DNA of 45,474 nucleotides from Bacteroidales bacterium (GTDB lineage: Bacteria; Bacteroidota; Bacteroidia; Bacteroidales; UBA932). The position numbers and the translations under genes were made by a program. The first letter of the stretch is position 1. Each line of letters starts with the position of its first letter. The notes under the pieces were generated by a model that saw only the letters and a list, made by a program, of their open reading frames with translations, was not told where the DNA came from and did not search any database. The stretch is from NCBI GenBank assembly GCA_017519185.1, contig JAFWSX010000015.1, positions 1 through 45,474 on the forward strand, read 5' to 3'. Positions 39,377 to 45,474 of this stretch are shown here, piece after piece.

Positions 39377-40143
39377 ATTGTATCAGTTGTTTTAGGGTTG
39401 TTGCGTTTATGGAGCACCGCCTTGCGCAGCTCGAAGTTCTGGCCCAGATATTTGCGGCGCACCTCGGGGTTGGCAGCCAGCTGCTCGGGGGTGCCGCTCT
39501 CGAGGATGGAACCGTCATAGAGCAGATAGGCACGGTCGGTGATGGCCAGTGTCTCGTGGACGTTGTGGTCGGTGATTATTATGCCGATGTTCTTGGTCTT
39601 GAGGTTCGCAATGATGTGCTGGATGTCCTCAACGGCGATGGGGTCGACTCCGGCGAACGGCTCGTCAAGCAGGATGAACTTAGGGTCTATGGCAAGGCAG
39701 CGGGCTATCTCGCAACGGCGTCTCTCACCTCCTGAGAGCTGGATACCGAGGCTCTTGCGCACCTTCTGGAGTCCGAACTCGTCGAGCAGTTCCTCAAGCC
39801 TTTCCTTGCGCTGCTCCCTTGTCAGGTTTCCGAATTCCATCACAGACATTATGTTGTTCTCCACGCTCATCTTCCTGAACACGGATGCCTCCTGAGCCAG
39901 ATATCCCAGACCTTTCTGGGCACGTTTGTACATCGGAAGGGTCGTTATCTCCTCTTCGTCAAGGAATATCCTGCCTTCGTTGGGCTTGATCAGACCCGAT
40001 ATCATATAGAAACTGGTGGTCTTGCCGGCTCCGTTGGGGCCGAGCAGTCCCACGATCTCGCCTTGTTCGACCTCGATCGAAACGCCTTTCACGACGGTCC
40101 TGACGCCGTATTTCTTGACAAGGTTTGTGCAGAATAGCTTCAT
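39373..40143 (-). CDS. lptB: LPS export ABC transporter ATP-binding protein
   Basis: LptB powers transfer of lipopolysaccharide from the inner membrane to the Lpt bridge. The 256-aa protein has Walker [10 protein letters not shown], the Q-loop Y-L-A-Q-E-A-S-V-F, signature [13 protein letters not shown], Walker [14 protein letters not shown] and H-loop D-H-N-V-H-E-T. These LptB-specific strings separate it from amino-acid ABC proteins. It lies 13 bp downstream of dnaX. LptFG are not in the window. Confidence 0.94.
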   Translation of the reverse strand: MKLFCTNLVKKYGVRTVVKGVSIEVEQGEIVGLLGPNGAGKTTSFYMISGLIKPNEGRIFLDEEEITTLPMYKRAQKGLGYLAQEASVFRKMSVENNIMSVMEFGNLTREQRKERLEELLDEFGLQKVRKSLGIQLSGGERRRCEIARCLAIDPKFILLDEPFAGVDPIAVEDIQHIIANLKTKNIGIIITDHNVHETLAITDRAYLLYDGSILESGTPEQLAANPEVRRKYLGQNFELRKAVLHKRNNPKTTDTI

Positions 40144-40156
40144 TGGCTTTCGTCAG

Positions 40157-41953
40157 TTATTTGATTTCCAGGTCCAGGCCGATCTCCATCTGGGTCAGAT
40201 CCCTGTTCTTCGCACGCATCGCCTCGGCCACCTCGCGGGTGGTATACGGCTTGCGGGCATCGTCGGCCCCTTCATCTTCCTTGAAATCCACTTTAAGAGA
40301 AATGTCTTTGCTGTCAAGCTCCTTCTGCAGGTCAGACTGCAGCTGAACCAGCAGGTTGCGCTCTATCCACTCCTTCTGGGCGGCGTTCAGCACATACTGG
40401 GTGACTGTGGAAGTATCCTCGTCATATACGGGGCTGAACTTTGTCAAGCCGGAGCGTACACGGGGATTGGCAACCTTGTCTGTCACCTTCTTCCACGCCT
40501 CTGCAAGGGTTTCCGCATTGATCTCGCGGCTTTCCGGAGCTGCATCTTCTATCAGTTCTATCGCCGGCTCGGGCTCAGGCTCGGGAGCCTGCACTGTCTG
40601 CATTGCCTTCTTAAGAAGATTGGAGATGGATGACGCGCTCTTTTCTTTCTCGGGGACGGGCTCGGCGGGAGCCTTGGGCTTTTCAGGTTCTGCCGCCACG
40701 GGAGCCGGAGCAGGTGCCGCGGCCGGGGCGGGTGCCGGAGCAGGGGCTGCCTTGGGGGCAGGAACTGCTGCGGGAGCCTGTGCCGCCACGGGTGCAGGAG
40801 CTGCCACTGGAGCCTGAACTGCGGCAGGTGCCGTGCCCTGCAGGTCTCCCTGTGGAAGTTCGCCGCGCAGCGCGCAGAGTTTCATCAGGGCGAATTCGAT
40901 CAGCAGACGGCCGTTGCCGCTCGACTTGTAGGCCGCTTCACAGGCAGTGGTGATGCCCAGCGCCTCATAGAGGAACTTGATGCTGCACTTGCGGCTGTAC
41001 TCGTCATATTTCGCCACGATGGTCGGGGCTAGCTCGGCGAGCACGCGCGAAGCGCTGTTGCTGCACACTATCATATCCCTGAAGTGGGAACTCAGGCCTG
41101 AGATGAAATGCAGCGAATTGAAACCCTTCGAGAGGATCTCGTCGAAGAGCAGCAGGCTTGAAGGATAATCTCCCGCCAGGAAGAAATCGGTGAGCCTGAA
41201 ATAGTATTCGTAGTCAAGAACGTTCAGGTTCTTGATCACCATGTCGTATGTAATGTCGTTGCCGCAGAACGCCACCGTCTGGTCGAACAGGGTCAGCGCG
41301 TCGCGCATCGCGCCGTCGGCCTTCTGGGCTATGATGTGCAGGGCATCGTCGCTGATGCTTATGTTTTCTGCAGCGGCTATATCCTTCATATTGCGGACCA
41401 TGTCAGCGACCGAGATGCGGTTGAAATCGTAGGTCTGGCAGCGCGACAGGATGGTGGGCAGGATCTTGTGTTTCTCGGTGGTGGCGAGGATGAAGATGGC
41501 GTGTGCCGGCGGCTCCTCGAGCGTCTTGAGGAATGCGTTGAACGCAGCCTGGCTGAGCATATGCACCTCGTCGATGATGTAGACGCTGTAGCGGCCTATC
41601 TGGGGAGGGATGCGCACCTGCTCGGTGAGGTTGCGGATGTCGTCGACGGAGTTGTTGCTGGCAGCGTCAAGCTCGTGGATGCAGTAGGAACGTCCCTCTG
41701 CGAAAGAACGGCAGGACTCGCACTCGCCGCAAGGCTCCATATCCGGGCCGGGATTCATACAGTTGATCGTCTTGGCGAAGATGCGCGCCGTACTGGTCTT
41801 GCCGACCCCTCGGGGTCCGCAGAAAAGGTATGAATGGGCCAGCTGTCCGGTCAAGATGGAATTCTTGAGAGTCCTGGCTATGTTGTCCTGTCCGATGAGC
41901 CCCGTGAAGCTGGAAGGGCGATACTTTCTTGCTGATACGATGAACTGCGGCAT
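40157..41953 (-). CDS. dnaX: DNA polymerase III subunit gamma/tau
   Basis: Clamp-loader ATPase. The 598-aa protein has Walker A G-P-R-G-V-G-K-T-S near 46-54, the zinc module with C-x-x-C-x-x-C, D-E-V-H-M-L and S-R-C (the arginine finger). Residues about 378-430 are a low-complexity A/P repeat linker, then a C-terminal tau-like region with a coil. No A-rich slippery heptamer for a gamma frameshift was seen. An exact -7 box (TATATTTG) ends 6 bp before the ATG, implying a leaderless message. Confidence 0.95.
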   Translation of the reverse strand: MPQFIVSARKYRPSSFTGLIGQDNIARTLKNSILTGQLAHSYLFCGPRGVGKTSTARIFAKTINCMNPGPDMEPCGECESCRSFAEGRSYCIHELDAASNNSVDDIRNLTEQVRIPPQIGRYSVYIIDEVHMLSQAAFNAFLKTLEEPPAHAIFILATTEKHKILPTILSRCQTYDFNRISVADMVRNMKDIAAAENISISDDALHIIAQKADGAMRDALTLFDQTVAFCGNDITYDMVIKNLNVLDYEYYFRLTDFFLAGDYPSSLLLFDEILSKGFNSLHFISGLSSHFRDMIVCSNSASRVLAELAPTIVAKYDEYSRKCSIKFLYEALGITTACEAAYKSSGNGRLLIEFALMKLCALRGELPQGDLQGTAPAAVQAPVAAPAPVAAQAPAAVPAPKAAPAPAPAPAAAPAPAPVAAEPEKPKAPAEPVPEKEKSASSISNLLKKAMQTVQAPEPEPEPAIELIEDAAPESREINAETLAEAWKKVTDKVANPRVRSGLTKFSPVYDEDTSTVTQYVLNAAQKEWIERNLLVQLQSDLQKELDSKDISLKVDFKEDEGADDARKPYTTREVAEAMRAKNRDLTQMEIGLDLEIK

Positions 41954-41958
41954 AATGA

Positions 41959-41966
41959 CAAATATA
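41959..41966 (-). promoter_or_regulatory. -7 box of dnaX
   Basis: Minus-strand TATATTTG, exact for TAnnTTTG. Its G is 6 bp from the A of the dnaX ATG, so transcription should begin at or next to the start codon. No good -33 element at 19-21 bp. Confidence 0.5.
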
Positions 41967-41991
41967 CTAACTTTTACTCAAATCTTTTATC

Positions 41992-41999
41992 TATTTTTG
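41992..41999 (+). promoter_or_regulatory. -7 box of the M16 peptidase gene
   Basis: TATTTTTG, exact for TAnnTTTG, 9 bp before the ATG at 42008; a leader of 0-4 nt is predicted. Divergent from dnaX, with the two boxes 25 bp apart. Confidence 0.5.
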
Positions 42000-42007
42000 C
42001 TGCCGCT

Positions 42008-43246
42008 ATGGAAAAGAATGACGGTAAGGAAATAAGGACTTTCAGCAACGGATTGCGCTTCGCGCTCAAGCGCAGCAACTCCCAGGTGGCATACTGTGCA
42101 CTGAGCATAAGATGCGGCACCTCGGTGGAGCCGGAAGCTCTCTGCGGGCTTGCCCACCTTACCGAGCATATGCTTTTCAAAGGCACTTCGCGCCGCAGTT
42201 CCGCCTCGATAAACGACAGGCTGGAAAGGCTCGGCGGAGAGCTCAACGCCTACACCACCAAGGAAGAGATAGTTATCTACTCGACCACCCTCAAGGAAGA
42301 TGTGACGAAGGCCATCGACCTGTTGTTCGAGCTCGCTTTCGACCCGGCCTTCTCGCCCAAAGAACTTGAGAAGGAGAAAAGTGTGGTAGTCGACGAGATC
42401 AACCTCTACAAGGACTCTCCCTCCGACTACATCTTCGATGATTTCGAGCAGTACCTCTACGAGGGAAGTCCCCTCTCCCGCCACATCCTCGGCACCGCGA
42501 AGTCGCTCAAGCGCATCACGTCGGAAGACCTGAAAAGCTTCACCGACACCTGCTTCCTGCCCTGCAATATGAGTTTCACGGTAGTGGGCGACTTCGATTT
42601 CGGCAAGATTGCCGACTCCGTGGAGAAGCATATGCTGAAGTACGCGCCCGCACAGGACAGCGCTTCGCCCGTGGAAGCTCCCGAGGTCAAGGTCAACGTA
42701 TTCCACAAGGATGAAAACAAGAAGCATCACCAGAGCAACTGCATCATAGGGGCTCCTGCATATTCTCTCTACGACAGCCGGCGCATTCCCCTCGTGCTGC
42801 TGATGAACATTCTTGGAGGCCCTTCGTGCAACTCCAGGCTGAACAGCCTGCTGAGAGAGCGCAAGGCACTGGTTTACAACATAGAAGCTTCCTATACGCC
42901 CTATGCCCGGACAGGCTGCGCGCTGGTCTATTTCGGCTGCGAAAAGGAGAATGTCGACAAATGCATACGGCTGGTGCTCGGCGAGCTGGCCAAAGTCAGG
43001 ACCGCTCCGCTGAGCAGCACTGCTCTCCGGTATGCGAAGAAGCAGCTCCTGGCCCAGAACGCCATTTCGTCGGAGAACGGAGAAGCCCAGGCCCTCGCCA
43101 TCGGCAGAAGCCTGATGAACTTCGGTGACTATATGAGCGACGCCCAGGTCCGCACCCGGGTCGAGGCCATCACCGCAGAAGACCTGCAGGCGGTTGCAAG
43201 CGACGTTTTTGCAGAAGACAAACTCTCATTCCTGATATACCGATGA
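42008..43246 (+). CDS. M16 family zinc peptidase (processing-peptidase-like)
   Basis: The 412-aa protein has the inverted zinc motif H50-L-T-E53-H54 and the third ligand E130 (V-V-D-E-I-N-L-Y-K-D), 76 residues after H54 as usual for M16. The second half is the catalytically inactive lobe with R-x-x-x-Y-positions (A-L-V-Y-N-I-E-A) seen in active M16B members. No signal peptide is seen, so it is cytosolic or non-classically placed. Substrate unknown. Its last four bases overlap the methyltransferase start. Confidence 0.93.
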   Translation: MEKNDGKEIRTFSNGLRFALKRSNSQVAYCALSIRCGTSVEPEALCGLAHLTEHMLFKGTSRRSSASINDRLERLGGELNAYTTKEEIVIYSTTLKEDVTKAIDLLFELAFDPAFSPKELEKEKSVVVDEINLYKDSPSDYIFDDFEQYLYEGSPLSRHILGTAKSLKRITSEDLKSFTDTCFLPCNMSFTVVGDFDFGKIADSVEKHMLKYAPAQDSASPVEAPEVKVNVFHKDENKKHHQSNCIIGAPAYSLYDSRRIPLVLLMNILGGPSCNSRLNSLLRERKALVYNIEASYTPYARTGCALVYFGCEKENVDKCIRLVLGELAKVRTAPLSSTALRYAKKQLLAQNAISSENGEAQALAIGRSLMNFGDYMSDAQVRTRVEAITAEDLQAVASDVFAEDKLSFLIYR

Positions 43247-43872
43247 CCGAGAAAGAATATCTGCACAGCCACTCGACACCTATGTCCGACGCCCTGCAAT
43301 GGCTGGAGAGGGAAACCCACATCCGCACCAACCACGCCCGGATGCTGAGCGGCCGCGAACAGGGCAGCCTGCTGTCCCTCATATCGGAGCTTGCAAGGCC
43401 GTCGAGCATCCTCGAGCTGGGAGTCTTCACCGGTTATTCCACCATCTGTCTTGCCAAAGGCCTTGCCGAAGGCGGCACGATCCACGCCGTCGAGATCAAC
43501 GACGAGCTTGAAGACCTCATCAGGGAAGGTTACTGCAGAGCCGGCATCGAAGACCGTGTGCAGCTTCATTTCGGAGATGCGAAACAGATCATACCGCAGC
43601 TCAACTGCAGCTTCGACCTGGTGTACATAGATGCAAACAAGCGCGAATACCCGGACTACTACAGGCTTGTGTTCGACAAGGTTACCCCCGGCGGCCTCAT
43701 ACTGGCCGACAACGTGCTCTGGGACGGCAAGGTGCTGCAGGAACCTATGCCTGAAGACGCCCAGACCAGAGGCATTGCCGCATTCAACGACATGGTCGCC
43801 GCCGATGAAAGGGTTGAGAATTTCATACTGCCCCTGAGGGACGGGCTGAACATTATTCGGAAGCTTTCCTGA
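43243..43872 (+). CDS. Class I SAM-dependent O-methyltransferase (caffeoyl-CoA OMT/TrmR-like)
   Basis: The 209-aa protein has the SAM site L-E-L-G-V-F-T-G-Y-S-T, acidic E in H-A-V-E-I-N, D-L-V-Y-I-D-A-N-K and A-D-N-V-L-W-D-G, the metal-binding pattern of the catechol/CCoA-OMT family. Bacterial relatives include TrmR, which methylates 5-hydroxyuridine in tRNA; small phenolics are another option. It overlaps the M16 gene by 4 bp, and its 3' end overlaps the convergent M23 gene by 20 bp. Confidence 0.9.
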   Translation: MTEKEYLHSHSTPMSDALQWLERETHIRTNHARMLSGREQGSLLSLISELARPSSILELGVFTGYSTICLAKGLAEGGTIHAVEINDELEDLIREGYCRAGIEDRVQLHFGDAKQIIPQLNCSFDLVYIDANKREYPDYYRLVFDKVTPGGLILADNVLWDGKVLQEPMPEDAQTRGIAAFNDMVAADERVENFILPLRDGLNIIRKLS

Positions 43873-45121
43873 GAGGATCCAGGACCATCTGTTCGTAAAT
43901 CCTGTACATCACGATAGAATCCCTTTTCGCGAGGGAGCGTGCCTTTGCTGCCTCGAACTCAGGCATCTTTTCGGCCGGAACCGGATCTGCCGGCGGTGAA
44001 TCCATCGTGACGGGGTTGATAGGTGTACCGTTCTTCCATACCCTGAAATCCAGATGCGGGCCGGTTGCGCTGCCGGTAGCTCCCACATAGCCGATAACCT
44101 GTCCCTGAGTCACTCTCACTCCGGCCTTGATGCCGGGACCGTATTTCGAAAGATGCAGGTAAGCAGTCTTATAAACAGAATTGTGGGTGATGCGGACAGT
44201 GTTTCCGCCTGCACCCTCATATTTTACGGAAGTCACCACTCCGTCTCCGATGGACATCACTGGAGTGCCCTTCGGAGCCGCATAATCGACACCTGTATGT
44301 GCCTTCACCTGATGGGTGATGGGATGCCTGCGGGCATATGAGAATCCGGAGCTGATGCGCGAATAACTCAAAGGCGCCTTGAGGAAAGCCTTGCGCAGAC
44401 TCTCTCCGTCCCTGCTCCAGTATTTATCGCCGGACTCGTTTCCGTTCTCGAAATAGTACGCTTCGTAGCTCTTGCCGGCGTGGTTGAAATCGACGTAATA
44501 GATATTCCCGATGTCGACGAAGCTGCCATCGCACTCATATTCATCGTAGACGGCTTTGAAGGAATCTCCCTTCTGCAGTCCGAAGAAGTTGATGGTCCAG
44601 GCATATATGTCTGAAAGCTTGAGAGCCAGCAGCGGCGAAGCGCCTGCCTTCTGGATGTCAGCCCAGAGGGAATTCTGGATCTCGACTTCGGTATATTTCG
44701 TCTTCACGTCCAGGTCCTTCTCGATGAGGGAGGCCCCCAGAGTGTCGAGCAGCGAGAAGACTACGCTCTTGCGGTCGGTAGCTTCGTAGACCAGATAGGC
44801 CAGGTCGCCGGTGGTGTCAAAATAGGCGTGATAGTCGCGCCCCACCTGCAGGTTCCGCACGTCGAAGACATCCTTGGAAATCTCTGCGAGCTCATAGGAC
44901 TTCTGCTGCGGCACGCCATAGCGGTCGAGTATGGTGGAAAAGACGTCTCCCTTGCCGACACTTCCCTCCTCGGTGGAATAGAGGTCTACCGGGATTCCAT
45001 AGACGTAGGTGTGACCATCGTCAACAGGCGTAAGAAGGGCCTGGACGCTTTCCTGCGGCGCTTCCTGGCGGCCGCACGCTGCAATCAGCAGGATCGGGAG
45101 GAGTAGGGCGATTCTTTTCAT
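43853..45121 (-). CDS. M23 family metallopeptidase lipoprotein (murein endopeptidase)
   Basis: The 422-aa product has a lipoprotein signal (I-A-A-C, Cys16), a helical/beta N-terminal part with two LysM-like or opacity-type segments (about 50-230), and a C-terminal LytM domain with H275-x-x-x-D279 (H-T-G-V-D) and H356-L-D. All zinc residues are present, so it probably cuts peptidoglycan cross-links. The frame is open 51 bp further upstream, but ATG 45121 starts the signal peptide and lies 6 bp past an exact -7 box. It is divergent from mraZ, a fitting cell-wall neighbour. Confidence 0.92.
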   Translation of the reverse strand: MKRIALLLPILLIAACGRQEAPQESVQALLTPVDDGHTYVYGIPVDLYSTEEGSVGKGDVFSTILDRYGVPQQKSYELAEISKDVFDVRNLQVGRDYHAYFDTTGDLAYLVYEATDRKSVVFSLLDTLGASLIEKDLDVKTKYTEVEIQNSLWADIQKAGASPLLALKLSDIYAWTINFFGLQKGDSFKAVYDEYECDGSFVDIGNIYYVDFNHAGKSYEAYYFENGNESGDKYWSRDGESLRKAFLKAPLSYSRISSGFSYARRHPITHQVKAHTGVDYAAPKGTPVMSIGDGVVTSVKYEGAGGNTVRITHNSVYKTAYLHLSKYGPGIKAGVRVTQGQVIGYVGATGSATGPHLDFRVWKNGTPINPVTMDSPPADPVPAEKMPEFEAAKARSLAKRDSIVMYRIYEQMVLDPLRKASE

Positions 45122-45126
45122 GTCAA

Positions 45127-45134
45127 CAAAGTTA
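45127..45134 (-). promoter_or_regulatory. -7 box of the M23 lipoprotein gene
   Basis: Minus-strand TAACTTTG, exact for TAnnTTTG. The G is 6 bp from the ATG, again implying a leaderless message. The -33 position (about 45154-45158) abuts the mraZ repeats. Confidence 0.55.
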
Positions 45135-45162
45135 GTATTTGTTAATAAAAAAGTGTAAAAAA

Positions 45163-45188
45163 ATGGAAACATATGGAAGAAAATGGAA
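45163..45188. promoter_or_regulatory. Three ATGGAA direct repeats, 10-bp period (candidate MraZ operator)
   Basis: ATGGAA occurs at 45163, 45173 and 45183 with 4-bp spacers, and a degenerate copy (GTGTAA) at 45153 keeps the phase. The array ends 10 bp before the mraZ -7 box and covers its -33 position. Confidence 0.65.
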
Positions 45189-45198
45189 AATTTATTTT

Positions 45199-45206
45199 TA
45201 CTTTTG
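45199..45206 (+). promoter_or_regulatory. -7 box of mraZ
   Basis: TACTTTTG, exact for TAnnTTTG, 28 bp before the mraZ ATG at 45234. Confidence 0.6.
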
Positions 45207-45233
45207 CATTACACATTACTCATCATATTGTTT

Positions 45234-45474
45234 ATGGCAAGTTTTATCGGCGAATACAAGGCGAAAGTTGACGACAGGGGGAGGTTGGTTTTCCCCGCTG
45301 CCTTCAAGGAACTTTGCGCCGACACCCTGTCCCAGGGGTTCGTCGTTAAAAAGAGCCTGTTTGCTGACTGTCTTGAGATGTTCGCGTATTCCGAGTGGGA
45401 ACGCGACTCTCAGGAGGTCAGAAGCCGCCTGAATCTGTTCAACAAAGAGCATGACCGTTTCTGGAGAGCGTACA
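45234..45474 (+). CDS. mraZ: Transcriptional regulator MraZ, 3' partial
   Basis: The frame from ATG 45234 runs open to the window end (80 codons seen). It reads M-A-S-F-I-G-E-Y-K-A-K-V-D-D-R-G-R-L-V-F then P-A-A-F, the first AbrB-like D-x-x-G-R half of MraZ. MraZ binds repeated sites in front of its own gene and controls the division and cell-wall (dcw) cluster, in which it is normally first; mraW and later genes should follow outside the window. A promoter and repeat array lie just upstream. Confidence 0.93.
   Translation, partial: MASFIGEYKAKVDDRGRLVFPAAFKELCADTLSQGFVVKKSLFADCLEMFAYSEWERDSQEVRSRLNLFNKEHDRFWRAY

Noticed and set aside
40607-40618. 12-bp palindrome CTTCTTAAGAAG inside dnaX as a frameshift or regulatory signal
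   Set aside because: No slippery heptamer is near and it encodes ordinary L-L-K-K codons; chance is enough.

Overview
This 45.5-kb window looks like a chromosomal segment of a strictly fermentative Bacteroidota, most probably a gut-type Bacteroidales with fairly high GC. The reasons are the fimbrillin-like, BACON/Ig-like and FISUMP surface proteins, the Bacteroidota-style -7 boxes (TAnnTTTG) upstream of many genes, the near absence of Shine-Dalgarno sequences, the cysteine-poor DksA-like protein, and a GT3 glycogen synthase fused to a phosphorylase. Family and genus cannot be settled from the sequence alone. No rRNA, tRNA, IS element, prophage or CRISPR array was seen. Coding density is very high and no gene-free stretch exceeds about 170 bp.

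Layout. (1) 1-4170: two surface-protein genes, the first cut by the window edge, with DNA-level tandem repeats (252-bp Ig-like units; sixteen 78-bp leucine-rich units), closed by a strong terminator. (2) 4169-4984: a CPBP membrane protease. (3) 5019-9040, minus strand: PfkB sugar kinase, a LarA-superfamily nickel hydroxyacid racemase/epimerase and 6-phosphogluconate dehydrogenase, probably an aldonate (gluconate/mannonate) operon. (4) 9042-12896, minus: tsaB, two NfnAB-like flavoprotein subunits and a TerB/DnaJ protein in one unit. (5) 12921-15512, minus: a peptide-export locus with a C39-peptidase ABC transporter and two small double-glycine leader peptides, one of only 53 aa, then a strong terminator; cvpA lies just upstream. 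(6) 16190-30630, plus: ileS, a DksA-like regulator and lspA; then a glycogen operon (debranching enzyme, GT4, GH57, synthase-phosphorylase fusion) running with overlaps into ribF. (7) 30653-32688, plus: greA with a terminator-like leader hairpin, a HIT protein and a TlpA-like lipoprotein. (8) 32708-35404, minus: engB, prs, a glutaminase-less NAD synthetase and a small Cys-rich membrane protein. (9) 35448-38968, plus: xseA, xseB and glgB with overlapping ends. (10) 38972-41966, minus: dnaX, lptB, mscL. (11) 41992-43872, plus: an M16 peptidase and an O-methyltransferase. (12) 43853-45134, minus: an M23 lipoprotein. (13) 45163-45474, plus: mraZ, the first gene of a division/cell-wall cluster, cut by the window end and preceded by three 10-bp-spaced repeats that look like an MraZ operator.

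The most promising undescribed element is the double-glycine peptide/C39 transporter locus. It has no modification enzymes, no membrane-fusion partner and no obvious immunity gene. The aldonate operon built around a LarA-type enzyme, the face-to-face overlapping cvpA/ileS promoters, the greA leader hairpin and the mraZ repeats are the other signals most worth testing.
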